A stretch of 64,000 bases of DNA, taken from the NCBI RefSeq assembly GCF_024320785.1, contig NZ_JANDBC010000001.1, forward strand, positions 268,617-332,616, read 5' to 3'. A program made the position numbers and the translations under genes. This document shows, piece after piece, positions 46,211 to 55,588 of the stretch; the stretch's first letter is position 1, and every line of letters starts with the position of its first letter. The notes under the pieces were generated by a model. The model had not been told where the DNA came from. It worked only from the letters and a program-made list of their open reading frames with translations, and did not search any database. This stretch comes from Gracilimonas sediminicola. GTDB taxonomy: Bacteria > Bacteroidota > Rhodothermia > Balneolales > Balneolaceae.

Positions 46211-48016
46211 CTACTGATGCTCCTTCAGCCATTTCCGAGGGGTAATACCAGTTTTCTTTTTGAAGTAATCATTGAAAGTGGATTTAGAATTAAACCCACT
46301 TTCAAAAGCTAAGCCCAGTAAGGTAAAATTCTGATTAGCGGGATCCAATGCCTTCTGCTTAAAACACTCCAGCCGGAAATTATTAACATAATCGTTGAAG
46401 CTTACCCCCACCTGATCATTCAGCATCCATGATAGTTTATTTGGGTGAAGTTCAGCTTCAGCAGCCAGGGTTCTCAAAGTCAATGCCGTATCAAGGTAGC
46501 GTTCGTCCTTATGCATTAAATGATCGAGTTTTTCTATAGCCATTTCGATCTCTTGAGGCTGCATCAATGCTCGGGCATCAACCTCATTATTTTTATGCGC
46601 ACTTCCGTTACTCAGCTCCTGCCTTGATCGTTTACTGGGTAACCGGGATGGTTCAAATGTCTTTTTGACCAACTCTTTAAAACCATCTGTTTCCTGAATT
46701 TTGTCAAGAAAGGGGCGGCTCAGGAAGTTTGCAAACTGACCTCTTTTATCTACAACAGCACGTTGAAGAAGTTCCAGTGCTTTTTCTTGAGCCCCAAATT
46801 GCGTATATAAAAACACAGGCCAGGGCATAATTGAAATTCCTTCTTCCTCTACAACCTCATCAATTTCCTCAAGCTTGATGTCATGATCGGCAGGATGGTC
46901 GGTCAGTGTGTACAGCATCCTACTTGATTTCGGAGAAACTGCCAATGCCGTATTTTCTAAATAGGTCTCCAACTCCTCCTCTCGCTTTAATTTGATCAGG
47001 CAAAGTTGCTTCATGGCAATGGCATGCGTAAAATCAGGATTGATCCCCAGAGAGGATTCTATACTTGCAAGGGCCGATTCATAATCTTCCTGCAAATAAT
47101 GAATGTTCGCTTTGGTAAAATGATGGTTGGGTGAAAGTGGATCCAGCTGAAGGATATGTTTTGTATGATCCATGGCTTCATCGAACCAGCCAATGGCCGT
47201 ATATAATTCAGCCAACCCTTCCTCGGCTTCCGTATAAGAAGGATTTAAAGCCATTGACCTTTGATATAGCTTTTCTGCTTCCCGGTAATTCCAGTGCCCC
47301 CAAAATTCAAGTGTCGCTTTGCTGTAGTATCCCAGAAATGACTGATCGTCGATCTCAAATCCGCGACCAATATAATCCGCTGCCATGTCAAGCGATGAAA
47401 TATTCGGGGTCCATGATCCAAACATTGCATGGCAATAACCCGCTCCAAAATAAGGCCACGCAAAATCCGGAGCCATCTCTATGCATTGCTGATAAAACTT
47501 CATCGCATTTTCGATCCCTTCACGGTCCCAACGCAAGTGATTATAGCGAGCCTTTAAGTAGAGATTATAGGCCTGGATATTTTGAGTGGGTACATCCACC
47601 AGGTGTTCCCCGATCTCCAGGTGACCAAAATTTTCCCTGATCTGTTCCGCGATGGTTAAGCTAATCTCATCCTGAAGCTCAAAGATATCCTCAATATCAC
47701 GATCAAAGCGCCCCGACCATATTTGAAATCCATCTGTCGTTTGTATCAGCTGCGCTGATATCCGAACTTTTTTTCGTGACCGACGCACACTGCCCTCCAG
47801 CACCGTGGAAACCCCTAATTGATTGCCGATGTGCCTTACATCCATCTGCCTGCCTTTGAAGACAAATGAAGAGGTTCGGGCACTCACCTTTAAACCCTCA
47901 ATTCGGCTTAAAGCATTAATGATATCCTCGGTAATACCGTCACTGAAATATTCATTTTCAGGATCTGCACTCAGGTTCAGAAATGGCAGAATAGCTATGG
48001 ATTTATTATCGATCAA
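46211..48016 (-). CDS. TolB-like/TPR/AraC-type regulator (paralog 1)
   Basis: A 601-residue regulator with an unusual domain order, probably from a TTG start (MIDNKSIAILPFLNLSADPENEYFSDGITEDIINAL). Residues 1-145 are the TolB-N-like domain usually found in CadC- or cyclase-linked proteins (GVSTVLEGSVRRSRKKVRISAQLIQTTDGFQIWSGRFDRDIEDIFELQDEI). Residues about 160-390 are TPR units. The C-terminus (about 505-601) is an AraC HTH (LRTLAAEAELHPNKLSWMLNDQVGVSFNDYVNNFRLE...GFNSKSTFNDYFKKKTGITPRKWLKEH). No TM helix is visible, so it is probably a cytoplasmic transcription factor whose TPR/TolB part senses a protein or ligand. A clear paralog is encoded at 55.6-57.3 kb. Confidence 0.9.
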   Translation of the reverse strand: MIDNKSIAILPFLNLSADPENEYFSDGITEDIINALSRIEGLKVSARTSSFVFKGRQMDVRHIGNQLGVSTVLEGSVRRSRKKVRISAQLIQTTDGFQIWSGRFDRDIEDIFELQDEISLTIAEQIRENFGHLEIGEHLVDVPTQNIQAYNLYLKARYNHLRWDREGIENAMKFYQQCIEMAPDFAWPYFGAGYCHAMFGSWTPNISSLDMAADYIGRGFEIDDQSFLGYYSKATLEFWGHWNYREAEKLYQRSMALNPSYTEAEEGLAELYTAIGWFDEAMDHTKHILQLDPLSPNHHFTKANIHYLQEDYESALASIESSLGINPDFTHAIAMKQLCLIKLKREEELETYLENTALAVSPKSSRMLYTLTDHPADHDIKLEEIDEVVEEEGISIMPWPVFLYTQFGAQEKALELLQRAVVDKRGQFANFLSRPFLDKIQETDGFKELVKKTFEPSRLPSKRSRQELSNGSAHKNNEVDARALMQPQEIEMAIEKLDHLMHKDERYLDTALTLRTLAAEAELHPNKLSWMLNDQVGVSFNDYVNNFRLECFKQKALDPANQNFTLLGLAFESGFNSKSTFNDYFKKKTGITPRKWLKEHQ

Positions 48017-48280
48017 AAAAAGTAGGTGTTTTAGTACTACCCGTTATTCATATATATGGGAAGAAGATATAAAAACATGGGAATAAAGGAACAGAGATAA
48101 AAAGGTCAGACGATAGGTGTCAATAATATCCTTTACCGCAACTCAGACACGGGGAGCCGTCCTTGTATTATTTCTAATTGGATTAACCCCCCCCTTTTAT
48201 AATCAGCATGTAATGGGAGCATAGCCTCAGCTGAGCATCCGTGAACAGAGCTCCAGTTAGGGGACAAAGCCGAATACTAT

Positions 48281-48326
48281 AACCTATTGTATCAAATTAC
48301 CAAAACCTATTGTATCAAATTACCAA
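48281..48326. repeat. Tandem duplication of a 23-bp unit
   Basis: Two exact consecutive copies of a unit beginning AACCTATTGTATCAAATTAC. Confidence 0.95.
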
Positions 48327-48403
48327 GTACCTCCACTCTCATTTTAATCCCATCAATTATTCCAGTTGATATTGAAGTCCATTCGGCATTAGAAAAAAGA
48401 GCG

Positions 48404-48735
48404 TTAAGAAGATGACGAAATGAAGCGTGAAGAAACCCCGAGCATTCGGGGCGCAGGCACTTGATCTACAGGCAAACCCGGCCGGGGAGCATTGATTTCT
48501 TTTAGCGGAGTGTAGCCATCTTTAGCTCTTTTTTCGCAGTCGCCCCGATCAATCGGGGTTGGTTCTTTTGTCGGTACAAAAGAACAAGGAAAACAATGAC
48601 AGGCAACCAAGTCCTTTCCTGCACGAGAAGCCGGAGCTTCCGGGACAGCAATGCGAAGATGGACCTTCGCAACAAGGTAAAAATAAAGCCACCGTTCTGA
48701 TTTTTCTCCATAGCACCCTTAAAGTCCAAAATCTC
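48404..48735 (-). repeat. Multi-hairpin structured repeat element
   Basis: At least four perfect stems lie in 240 bp: CCCCGA-GCAT-TCGGGG (48436-48451), CCCCGAT-CA-ATCGGGG (48543-48558), TTCTTTTGT-CGGT-ACAAAAGAA (48563-48584) and TGCGAAG-...-CTTCGCA (48652-48671). CCGG-AGCTT-CCGG (near 48631-48643) is a fifth, weaker one. Minus-strand frames read through it (KKELKMATLR, FCTDKRTNP) in a style I recall from repeated spurious proteins in Bacteroidota genomes. It is probably a dispersed structured repeat rather than a gene. Confidence 0.6.
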
Positions 48736-48881
48736 ACCAATACGTCCGCATTTTCATTTCAGGACGTTTGACCTGCTATTTCTTACGATCATTGATCTGT
48801 CGATTCGATAAAGTGGATTTTAAAGACTGAATCTTTCGACAAATATCAAATCATTCATTTAATCATTTAAAATTCAGAACA

Positions 48882-49529
48882 ATGAAAAACCTACTTATTA
48901 TTGTTTTTACACTGGCCTCATTTAGCGCTTTTGCTCAAACCAGCTCACCGGAGGATAAAGAAACTGAAGTCACCCATAAGTGGAGGGTAAGTATGCCTTA
49001 TATCGTTCCAGATGAGATTATCTTTGGATATGGAAAGCGAACTAGTATTCAAATGGTAGAATTGCATGTAAAACGTAACCTTGATGACAAAAACATCATT
49101 GGAGTGAAGTTCGCTACTTGGCGATTATTTCAACCCATGGGAATCACCTGGTGGCAGGGTGTTGTGGATAAAATAGAATCTGGGACTGAATATTACGATG
49201 GATACCTAAGAGAAACAGGAATTGGCGTCTCATACCAACGCATGCTTTGGAAAGGGCTTTTTGCATCTGTTGAAGTGCTACCACAAATTCAAACCTATAC
49301 CGATTTAGACGGTAAAAAAATCAAAAATGGATTTAAGCTTTATAACTCGGTTCATTTGGGTTATCACGCAGCATTTGGGAAGAAAAAACGATTTTTCATA
49401 GAACCTCAGGTTCATATCAACCAGTGGATGTTCGACAACAACTCGCCTGCTGGATTTAAGGAGTTCGATGACAAATATGGAAATTTCTTCTTTTTTGAGC
49501 CGAATATTTACTTAGGGTGGAAATTTTAA
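48882..49529 (+). CDS. Outer-membrane beta-barrel-like protein
   Basis: A 215-residue protein with a signal peptide ending SAFAQ (residue 19). The mature part is strand-rich (GYGKRTSIQMVELHVKRNLDDKNIIGVKFATWRLFQP, GIGVSYQRMLWKGLFASVEVLPQIQTY, VHLGYHAAFGKKKRFFIEPQVHINQW) and ends in F (YLGWKF), a barrel-assembly signal. I recognise no family. First of five plus-strand accessory genes between the two AraC-type regulators. Confidence 0.7.
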   Translation: MKNLLIIVFTLASFSAFAQTSSPEDKETEVTHKWRVSMPYIVPDEIIFGYGKRTSIQMVELHVKRNLDDKNIIGVKFATWRLFQPMGITWWQGVVDKIESGTEYYDGYLRETGIGVSYQRMLWKGLFASVEVLPQIQTYTDLDGKKIKNGFKLYNSVHLGYHAAFGKKKRFFIEPQVHINQWMFDNNSPAGFKEFDDKYGNFFFFEPNIYLGWKF

Positions 49530-49606
49530 AGTTTAGCGGCCTCATAGCAGCGATGGGATATGCCCAAAAGAATAACTCCACTAAAAAAGACTAATAACCT
49601 GATACT

Positions 49607-50452
49607 ATGTTTAAATCCAAACAAGGCAAGAAAGAAATACTTCAACTGTACGATGCAAAGCTGGATAGCCTAAAGATTGAATACGAATACTTAACGGTAC
49701 AAACCAGTTTTGGAAAGACCAACATCATAGCTACTGGAGATCCTGCGAATCCGCCGATCATAATTGTTCATGGTTCGAATGGTTGTGCCCCTATTGCTCT
49801 GGAGACCTATGCTAATCTGCATAAGAAATTCAGGGTTTTTGCGGTGGATGTACTGGCTCAACCCAATAAAAGTGCCGAGACGCGCTTGAGTATGAAAGAT
49901 GATTCCTATGGAAAATGGATGAATGAACTCATCGCTGACCTAAAGATTGAATCAGTAACTATGGCAGGATTCTCTTTTGGCGGATTGATCATTCTTAAAA
50001 CGCTGGAATACGATGAGAGCAACATCAAAGAAGTGTATCTCTCATCACCGGCTTATATCGTAAATGGAAATCCATTGAAGGCCATTTTCAAAGTTTTCAT
50101 CCCTATGAAAAGGTACATGAAAACTAAAAAAGTAAAGTATGTCGAGAAGTTTCTGTCCCACTTGTTCACCGATCGGGATGAGTTTGCTATCGAATTTCTT
50201 TCCAAAGTCTTTTTAGAATTTGAGATGGACTTTACCCCGGTTCCTGTCATAGATACTAAGGCAGCCAAAGAAATCACAACACCCATTACCCTTTTCGCAG
50301 CTGAAAACGACATCCTGTTTCCCGGAAAGAAAATGATAAAACGGGCAGCAAAGATATTTCCGTCGCTTAGAAAAAGCACGCTTCTTGAACATTCAAAACA
50401 TGTTCAAAACAAAGAACAAAATGAAATGATTGAACAAGAGATTATGAGATAA
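49607..50452 (+). CDS. Alpha/beta hydrolase
   Basis: A 281-residue cytoplasmic hydrolase. The oxyanion segment is IIIVHGSNG, the nucleophile elbow is MAGFSFGGL (GxSxG with serine at about residue 123), the acid lies near AAENDILFPGKKM and the catalytic histidine in LLEHSKHVQNKEQ. Substrate unknown. Followed 74 bp later by the MDR gene. Confidence 0.88.
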   Translation: MFKSKQGKKEILQLYDAKLDSLKIEYEYLTVQTSFGKTNIIATGDPANPPIIIVHGSNGCAPIALETYANLHKKFRVFAVDVLAQPNKSAETRLSMKDDSYGKWMNELIADLKIESVTMAGFSFGGLIILKTLEYDESNIKEVYLSSPAYIVNGNPLKAIFKVFIPMKRYMKTKKVKYVEKFLSHLFTDRDEFAIEFLSKVFLEFEMDFTPVPVIDTKAAKEITTPITLFAAENDILFPGKKMIKRAAKIFPSLRKSTLLEHSKHVQNKEQNEMIEQEIMR

Positions 50453-50526
50453 GGAGCACTGGATACAACAAGAAGCACCCGAAAAGACTACTCAGGTTAT
50501 TCTAAACTGGCTCGATAAAAAGAAAA

Positions 50527-51465
50527 ATGAAAGCGATTAAATGTTTGAAATACGGAGGGTCTGAAAACCTGGTACTGGCAGATGTTGAAAAGCCAAACCC
50601 AAAAAACAATGAGGTGCTGATAGAAATAAAAGCTACCTCAGTCACAGCCAGCGACGTGCTCATACGAAGATTGGATGAGCCGCTCATTCCAAAATTTATA
50701 CTTCAAACCATCTTCGGTTTTGGGAAACCACGCAACCCCATTTTGGGGATGGTATCATCGGGTGTTGTAGAAGCTAAGGGGAAAAATGTTTCGTCATTCA
50801 ATGTTGGAGATGAAGTATTTGCTTATGGCTCTGTTTCACCAACAAAGCGGCATTTTGGTTCTTATGCCGAATATATATGCCTGCCCGAAGACTGGAGTAT
50901 CGCCCTGAAACCGGCAAGCATCAGTCATAATGAGGCTGCCGCGACTCCCTATGGTGGCTTACTGGCTATACATCTGCTGAGCAAAACCTCCATTCAGAAA
51001 GGTGATGAAGTTTTAATCTACGGGGCTTCAGGCAGTATTGGGACCATGGCAGTGCAGTTAGCCAAAATTGCCGGCGCGAACGTAACCGCTGTTTGCAGCC
51101 GCAAAAACTTTGACCTGGTCAAATCGCTGGGTAGTGATCAGGTGATTGATTACACCCTGCAGGGCGCTGATAAACAGTTATCCACTTATAAATATGTATT
51201 AGATGCAGTCGGAAACTCAAAGTCTTCAATACTTAAAGAAAAAAGCAAAAAGGCGTTACATGTAAATGGTAAATACATATCCATTGATACCGGTGTCCCC
51301 AAAACCCCCAGAAGTGCTTTTCTACAATTGAAAAACTATCTCGCAGCAGGGAAGATCAAACCGGTCATTGATAGAGTCTTCCCATTAGAAAAAATGGCCG
51401 AGGCCCACGATTATGTTGAACTCGGGCATAAGCGAGGTGATGTTATTATCAGTGTCTCCCATTGA
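50527..51465 (+). CDS. Zinc-independent MDR oxidoreductase (quinone-reductase-like), copy A
   Basis: A 312-residue medium-chain dehydrogenase/reductase. The GroES-like domain (VTASDVLIRRLDE, GMVSSGVVEAKGKNVSSFNVGDEVFAYG) lacks the catalytic-zinc Cys/His set. The Rossmann motif is IYGASGSIGTMAVQLAKIAGANVTAVCS. It is likely an NADPH-dependent quinone or enone reductase. A DUF4386 gene follows 41 bp downstream, mirroring the MDR-DUF4386 pair at 53.0-54.7 kb. Confidence 0.9.
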   Translation: MKAIKCLKYGGSENLVLADVEKPNPKNNEVLIEIKATSVTASDVLIRRLDEPLIPKFILQTIFGFGKPRNPILGMVSSGVVEAKGKNVSSFNVGDEVFAYGSVSPTKRHFGSYAEYICLPEDWSIALKPASISHNEAAATPYGGLLAIHLLSKTSIQKGDEVLIYGASGSIGTMAVQLAKIAGANVTAVCSRKNFDLVKSLGSDQVIDYTLQGADKQLSTYKYVLDAVGNSKSSILKEKSKKALHVNGKYISIDTGVPKTPRSAFLQLKNYLAAGKIKPVIDRVFPLEKMAEAHDYVELGHKRGDVIISVSH

Positions 51466-51506
51466 CATTACTGAGAACAAAACAAAAACAATCATCATAA
51501 TTCATT

Positions 51507-52187
51507 ATGACTAAATCTCAAGAATCACTTAAAAAAGATGCCCGAATAACCGGTCTATTCTATCTATCACTTGTAATTTTCGGTGTATTAGGTTTTCTGG
51601 TATTTCATCCCAAAATATTTATTGCAGACGACCCCGCAGCAACCCTTCAAAATATTATCGGTAATGAATCGATTCTACGAATCCGACTGCTGCTGGAATT
51701 AGGGATAGTTCTGTCACAGGTTCTGACTGCGGTATGGTTTTACAAATTATTCAGAACCATTCGTGAGTGGGCTTCCTGGTCTGTAGCGATCTGGGGTACC
51801 GTTAATGCTGTGGTAATTTTGATAAGTGCAATTTCAATGGGATCAATGATCAATGTTGCAGCATCTTCTCTGTCGACCGAAGAGCAGATCCTGTTGATTT
51901 CAGTTTTACACAATATTATTAGTAATGCATGGGCTGCCGGAAGCCTCTTTTTTGGACTATGGCTCATTCCAATGGGATATATCGTTACCCATTCACGCCG
52001 AATGCCTATTTGGTTAGGATATATGTTAATTATTGGTGGTTTCGGTTATATACTGAGCACATTGCTCCATTACTCAGGAATACAGTCTGCATTCATTGAA
52101 TACCTAACCATTCCCGCTACTATCGGCGAATTCTGGATGATCGGTTACCTACTCATTTTTGGAATCAGATCAGATGCCCCTGTATAA
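51507..52187 (+). CDS. DUF4386 membrane protein, copy A
   Basis: A 226-residue integral membrane protein with about six TM helices and the DUF4386 pattern: ARITGLFYLSLVIFGVLGF, ILRIRLLLELGIVLSQVLTAVWFYKLFR, AWAAGSLFFGLWLIPMGYIVTHSRRMPIWLGYMLIIGGFGY. Function unknown. Paired with an MDR gene, as is its paralog on the opposite strand. Confidence 0.88.
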   Translation: MTKSQESLKKDARITGLFYLSLVIFGVLGFLVFHPKIFIADDPAATLQNIIGNESILRIRLLLELGIVLSQVLTAVWFYKLFRTIREWASWSVAIWGTVNAVVILISAISMGSMINVAASSLSTEEQILLISVLHNIISNAWAAGSLFFGLWLIPMGYIVTHSRRMPIWLGYMLIIGGFGYILSTLLHYSGIQSAFIEYLTIPATIGEFWMIGYLLIFGIRSDAPV

Positions 52188-52257
52188 TCAAAGTAAATGT
52201 AGTAGGTCATCATTTCTTAAACACAATAACCATTAACGAAATAGATCCTAATTCAAT

Positions 52258-52851
52258 ATGAAACTTCACTTAATAATCTTATTAACCTTCACGCTACTTA
52301 TTGCCTGCAAGAGTTCAACGAAGCCCACCATTACCCAACAACCTACACTTGATGACTATCAAATTGGTGAAACATGGGTTTGGAAATATAAAGGAGTAAC
52401 GACTGAGGGAGAAGTACGTTCAGATGGCACCGACAAACGAATGATCGTACAAATGAATGAAGGTTTAGGCATGACCATAAGCAATGACACCATTCCACTC
52501 ACCGACATCGTTAAGGTGGATGAGAGCGAAACACCTAAGTACGACTGGCCATTGAAAGTTGGTAAAACATGGAAATATGAAAACAGCTGGACTAGTCAGG
52601 ATGGTACTACCGGAACACAGAGTCAGCAAGCCGAAGTGTTATCCTATCAGGAAGAAACGGTAGAAGCCGGAACATTTATGGCTTATACCATCAAATACAC
52701 CGGTAAAACTACAAATTCCAGAGGGTATAATGCGGATGAAGAAGAGATTTGGTTGTATGCTCCGTCAGTAAAAAACTTTATTAAACTGACTCAGTCTCAA
52801 GGGGATTTTTTGTATGTCGAGGAACTCATTGAATATTCTAAACCCAATTGA
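52258..52851 (+). CDS. Lipoprotein, unknown function
   Basis: A 197-residue protein with a lipoprotein signal (LLTFTLLIACKSS, lipid-attached cysteine at residue 17). The mature domain is beta-rich (IGETWVWKYKGVTTEGEVRSDGTDKRMIVQMNEG, YDWPLKVGKTWKYENSWTSQDG, EAGTFMAYTIKYTGKTTNS). No family recognised. Last of the plus-strand accessory run. Confidence 0.7.
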   Translation: MKLHLIILLTFTLLIACKSSTKPTITQQPTLDDYQIGETWVWKYKGVTTEGEVRSDGTDKRMIVQMNEGLGMTISNDTIPLTDIVKVDESETPKYDWPLKVGKTWKYENSWTSQDGTTGTQSQQAEVLSYQEETVEAGTFMAYTIKYTGKTTNSRGYNADEEEIWLYAPSVKNFIKLTQSQGDFLYVEELIEYSKPN

Positions 52852-53058
52852 TCAGGAAAGACAGATGTGCAGTTTATACCTGATAAAGACCACTTTTTCC
52901 GCATACGTGAGGTCATCCCCACTTATATCAAATTGCACCTTTATTTCTAAGCTTGGCTGCTTAGACTGACTTAAAACAGGATATAAATTAAAAAATCATC
53001 ATCGCTAAGCTCATTATTACAAACCAGGATCTATGATGTAAACTCTTCACTGGAATAC

Positions 53059-53748
53059 TCATATTTTTTCTAACTTTGCCCCTTTGATCATCAACCAAAT
53101 ACAAAGGGTCACTTCCCCCAACGCTGCCGATAAGCCAACGATCCATCCAAAAATGACCTTGTGTTCAGGATATAAAATAAATCCAAAGCTTTCGATCAGG
53201 TAGCCGAATGAGGCGCCGATCATGAGGATGCCCAAGACTTTTGGGAAGTGAAGTGATTTCATCAGCAAATAGCCCAGTAGGAAACAGTGAATTCCGAACG
53301 CTACTCCGGCCAGAATATATCCCAAATGATGGGCTTCCATAAAAAACATGGATAATTCACTTAGCTGAATCTGAGAAAATTGACTGGTAAGTCCATCACT
53401 TTCCAAAACGTTAAGAGCCGCTACATGATTAAGTAAATTTGCAGTTGCTACTCCCGGATGCGCTATCAACCTGAAACATGCCATGATCAATGCGAGGGGT
53501 TTATTCACCGACTTCAACAATAGGTATAGCAATACTGAAATCGCAATATCTGTAGAAAACGCGATCAGGTCTGTAACCAGTCCCCATCTAAACAATGCTG
53601 AATTAGCCAGGATATTATTCGCAGTGGCGATCGCATCGCCGGCAATAAATACGGATTCTCTTGCCACACCCTGAGCGAATCCCGCACAAAATATTACGAT
53701 CAGATACAGCACTCCGGTAATTCTGCCTATTTTCTTTTCATTATACAT
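53059..53748 (-). CDS. DUF4386 membrane protein, copy B
   Basis: A 229-residue protein; I chose MYNEKKIGRITGVLYLIVIFCAGFAQGVAR as the start because the 35 codons upstream are not DUF4386-like and overlap the MDR gene. Features: LFRWGLVTDLIAFSTDIAISVLLYLLLK and FGIHCFLLGYLLMKSLHFPKVLGILMIGASFGYLIESF. Its start overlaps the end of the upstream MDR gene by 8 bp. Confidence 0.85.
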   Translation of the reverse strand: MYNEKKIGRITGVLYLIVIFCAGFAQGVARESVFIAGDAIATANNILANSALFRWGLVTDLIAFSTDIAISVLLYLLLKSVNKPLALIMACFRLIAHPGVATANLLNHVAALNVLESDGLTSQFSQIQLSELSMFFMEAHHLGYILAGVAFGIHCFLLGYLLMKSLHFPKVLGILMIGASFGYLIESFGFILYPEHKVIFGWIVGLSAALGEVTLCIWLMIKGAKLEKI

Positions 53749-54715
53749 GAGTAGTTCCTCCTTGAATTGCCAATATGATATTTCCCTGTTTATGACCTGA
53801 TTCTGCATGGATATGAGCCTCCTTGATTTCTTCCATACTGTATGTTTTTTCAATGACCGCCTTGAGCTTTTTTGATTTGATCAGGTCTTTGATCTCATCC
53901 AATAGTTCCTGGGATTCTTTTGTGACTCCAGTATATACTTTATGACCTTTTCGGAACGTGTTCATCATCATGGCTCGCATCAACCCAAGATTAAATGCAG
54001 TTGATATAAAGTGACCTTCTGAGCTTAATAACGGCTTAACACTCCTATAGCTCAGATTGCCTACGGTATCAAAAACGATATCATGCTTTTGAGGATGGTC
54101 CGTGAGCCTCTCTTTTTTGTAATCAATAACCTGATCTGCACCGATCTCGCGCACTAATTTCACATTCCGGGTGCTGCAAACTCCGATTACGGTAGCACCT
54201 TTTCCTTTGGCTATCTGCACAGCATAACTACCCACACTCCCGGAGGCCCCATTTATTAATACCCGACCTCCCTTTTTCAGTCCCCCCTGTTTCAGAAAGA
54301 ACAATGCGGTCATCGCCCCGATTGGAATAGCTGCCAGTGAATCATCTTCAATATCTCCGTCAGCCCTGGAGATCACACTATCCTCACTCAATACGATAAA
54401 TTCTGAATGAGCGCCGGTCTTCAATCCGGTACTCCCAAAAACTTTATCGCCCGGCTTAAATCGTGTTACACTCCCTCCTGTTTCAATAACCTCCCCGTAA
54501 AATTCCTGCCCCAAAACCTTCCTTTTTGGGGTGAATAGTCCATTCATAAAACGAACCATCATAGGGTCAGCTTTTCTCAGGTGCCAATCAGCAGCCGTAA
54601 CGGAACTGCTTATAACTTTTATTAATAATTCATTCCGGGAGGGTTCAGGAGTGCTGGTTTTTATCAACTTCAGAACATCCGGGCTACCGTAGGATTCATA
54701 TATAATGGACTTCAT
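53741..54715 (-). CDS. Zinc-independent MDR oxidoreductase, copy B
   Basis: A 324-residue MDR enzyme, paralogous to copy A: VTAADWHLRKAD, GQEFYGEVIETGGSVTRFKPGDKVFGSTG, and the Rossmann motif INGASGSVGSYAVQIAKGKGATVIGVCS. The C-terminal EAHIHAESGHKQGNIILAI is the usual MDR end. Likely NADPH:quinone/enone reductase. Translationally coupled to the DUF4386 gene that follows. Confidence 0.9.
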   Translation of the reverse strand: MKSIIYESYGSPDVLKLIKTSTPEPSRNELLIKVISSSVTAADWHLRKADPMMVRFMNGLFTPKRKVLGQEFYGEVIETGGSVTRFKPGDKVFGSTGLKTGAHSEFIVLSEDSVISRADGDIEDDSLAAIPIGAMTALFFLKQGGLKKGGRVLINGASGSVGSYAVQIAKGKGATVIGVCSTRNVKLVREIGADQVIDYKKERLTDHPQKHDIVFDTVGNLSYRSVKPLLSSEGHFISTAFNLGLMRAMMMNTFRKGHKVYTGVTKESQELLDEIKDLIKSKKLKAVIEKTYSMEEIKEAHIHAESGHKQGNIILAIQGGTTHV

Positions 54716-54754
54716 AGTGTTCCTCTTATTTTAGGATTCGTAAGCAATGACCGT

Positions 54755-55387
54755 TTATTCAGAAATTGAAGAGATCTTCGTAAGATCATTGCCTGTGAGT
54801 AAGGTTAGGTTTTGCGTAATCTTCGATATATCCCAGTCCCACCATTTCAGCTTTAGCAACTCATCGATTTTTTCTTGGGGGAATCTGTATCTGATTAGTT
54901 TAGCCGGATTACCACCTACTATGCTGTAGGGTTCAACATCATTCACTACGGTAGTATTGGTAGCTATGATCGCTCCATCTCCAATTTTAATACCTGCAGT
55001 AATCGTAGCGTTATGACCAACCCAGACATCATTACCGATTACAGTATCACCTTTATATGGATATACTTTGTCCTCCATAGCATCTTCCCACCCATTACCG
55101 AAGATGGCAAACGGGTACGTTGATATGGCATCTGTCAGGTGATTGGCTCCATTCATAATGAATGAGACTCCCGAGGCGATCATGCAAAATTTACCGATCT
55201 TCAGTTTATCACCGGTGAAATCGAAATGATATTTCACGTTTCGCATGAAGTTCTGAACATCTTCCAGGTCATCGTAATAGGTATAATCGCCTACTTCGAT
55301 ACCAGGATGGTTTACAAGATTCTTTAGAAAACACAGCTTTTTGTGATGTGCTAAAGGAAATAAAGTGTCTTTATCAGGACCGTACAT
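54755..55387 (-). CDS. Xenobiotic O-acetyltransferase (Vat/CatB-like)
   Basis: A 210-residue left-handed beta-helix acetyltransferase of the Vat/CatB branch: VGDYTYYDD, IGKFCMIASGVSFIMNGANHLTDAISTYPFAIFG (active-site histidine in NGANH), GDTVIGNDVWVGHNATITAGIKIGDGAIIATNTTVVNDVEPYSIVGGNPAKLIRYRF. Such enzymes acetylate streptogramin A or chloramphenicol; true substrates of environmental members are unknown, so resistance is not established. It lies downstream of the AraC-type regulator; its leader carries an inverted repeat described separately. Confidence 0.9.
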   Translation of the reverse strand: MYGPDKDTLFPLAHHKKLCFLKNLVNHPGIEVGDYTYYDDLEDVQNFMRNVKYHFDFTGDKLKIGKFCMIASGVSFIMNGANHLTDAISTYPFAIFGNGWEDAMEDKVYPYKGDTVIGNDVWVGHNATITAGIKIGDGAIIATNTTVVNDVEPYSIVGGNPAKLIRYRFPQEKIDELLKLKWWDWDISKITQNLTLLTGNDLTKISSISE

Positions 55388-55448
55388 ACCTGGAGAGTTA
55401 ATTTCTGTTATCTACGGTGCTAAGATGGAGCTATAACTTCCATGAATC

Positions 55449-55490
55449 GTTCGGATATACGTATTCGGACTTTTTTTTGTACATCCGAAC
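55449..55490. promoter_or_regulatory. Putative operator: GTTCGGAT..ATCCGAAC
   Basis: A perfect 8-bp inverted repeat with a 26-bp spacer that also contains ATTCGGAC (55463-55470). It lies about 60-100 bp upstream of the acetyltransferase start. The inner octamer is the same as the half-site upstream of the adjacent regulator gene. Confidence 0.4.
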
Positions 55491-55588
55491 TTTAGGATAA
55501 GGTGTTAAATTCAGACACTATTACTTTAATTAGTGAATAAGGGAAGAATAGCCGGGCTAACAGGTTCCGAAATTCCTGTATCAGGTAG

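Larger units (their letters stand above)
48017..48881. other. 865-bp intergenic region
   Basis: It separates the divergent regulator and outer-membrane protein genes. It holds a 23-bp tandem duplication (48281-48326) and the multi-hairpin repeat described separately. I see no convincing gene. Several short frames exist in the hairpin part, but they share no single credible start. Confidence 0.6.

Noticed and set aside
48404-48740. Several overlapping short frames (60-75 codons) in the hairpin repeat
   Set aside because: They lie on both strands over strong inverted repeats, with no ribosome site or single preferred frame.
55449-55490. GTTCGGAT..ATCCGAAC with a T-run read as a terminator
   Set aside because: The T-run is inside the loop rather than after the stem, and the site lies upstream of a gene start; an operator is the better reading.
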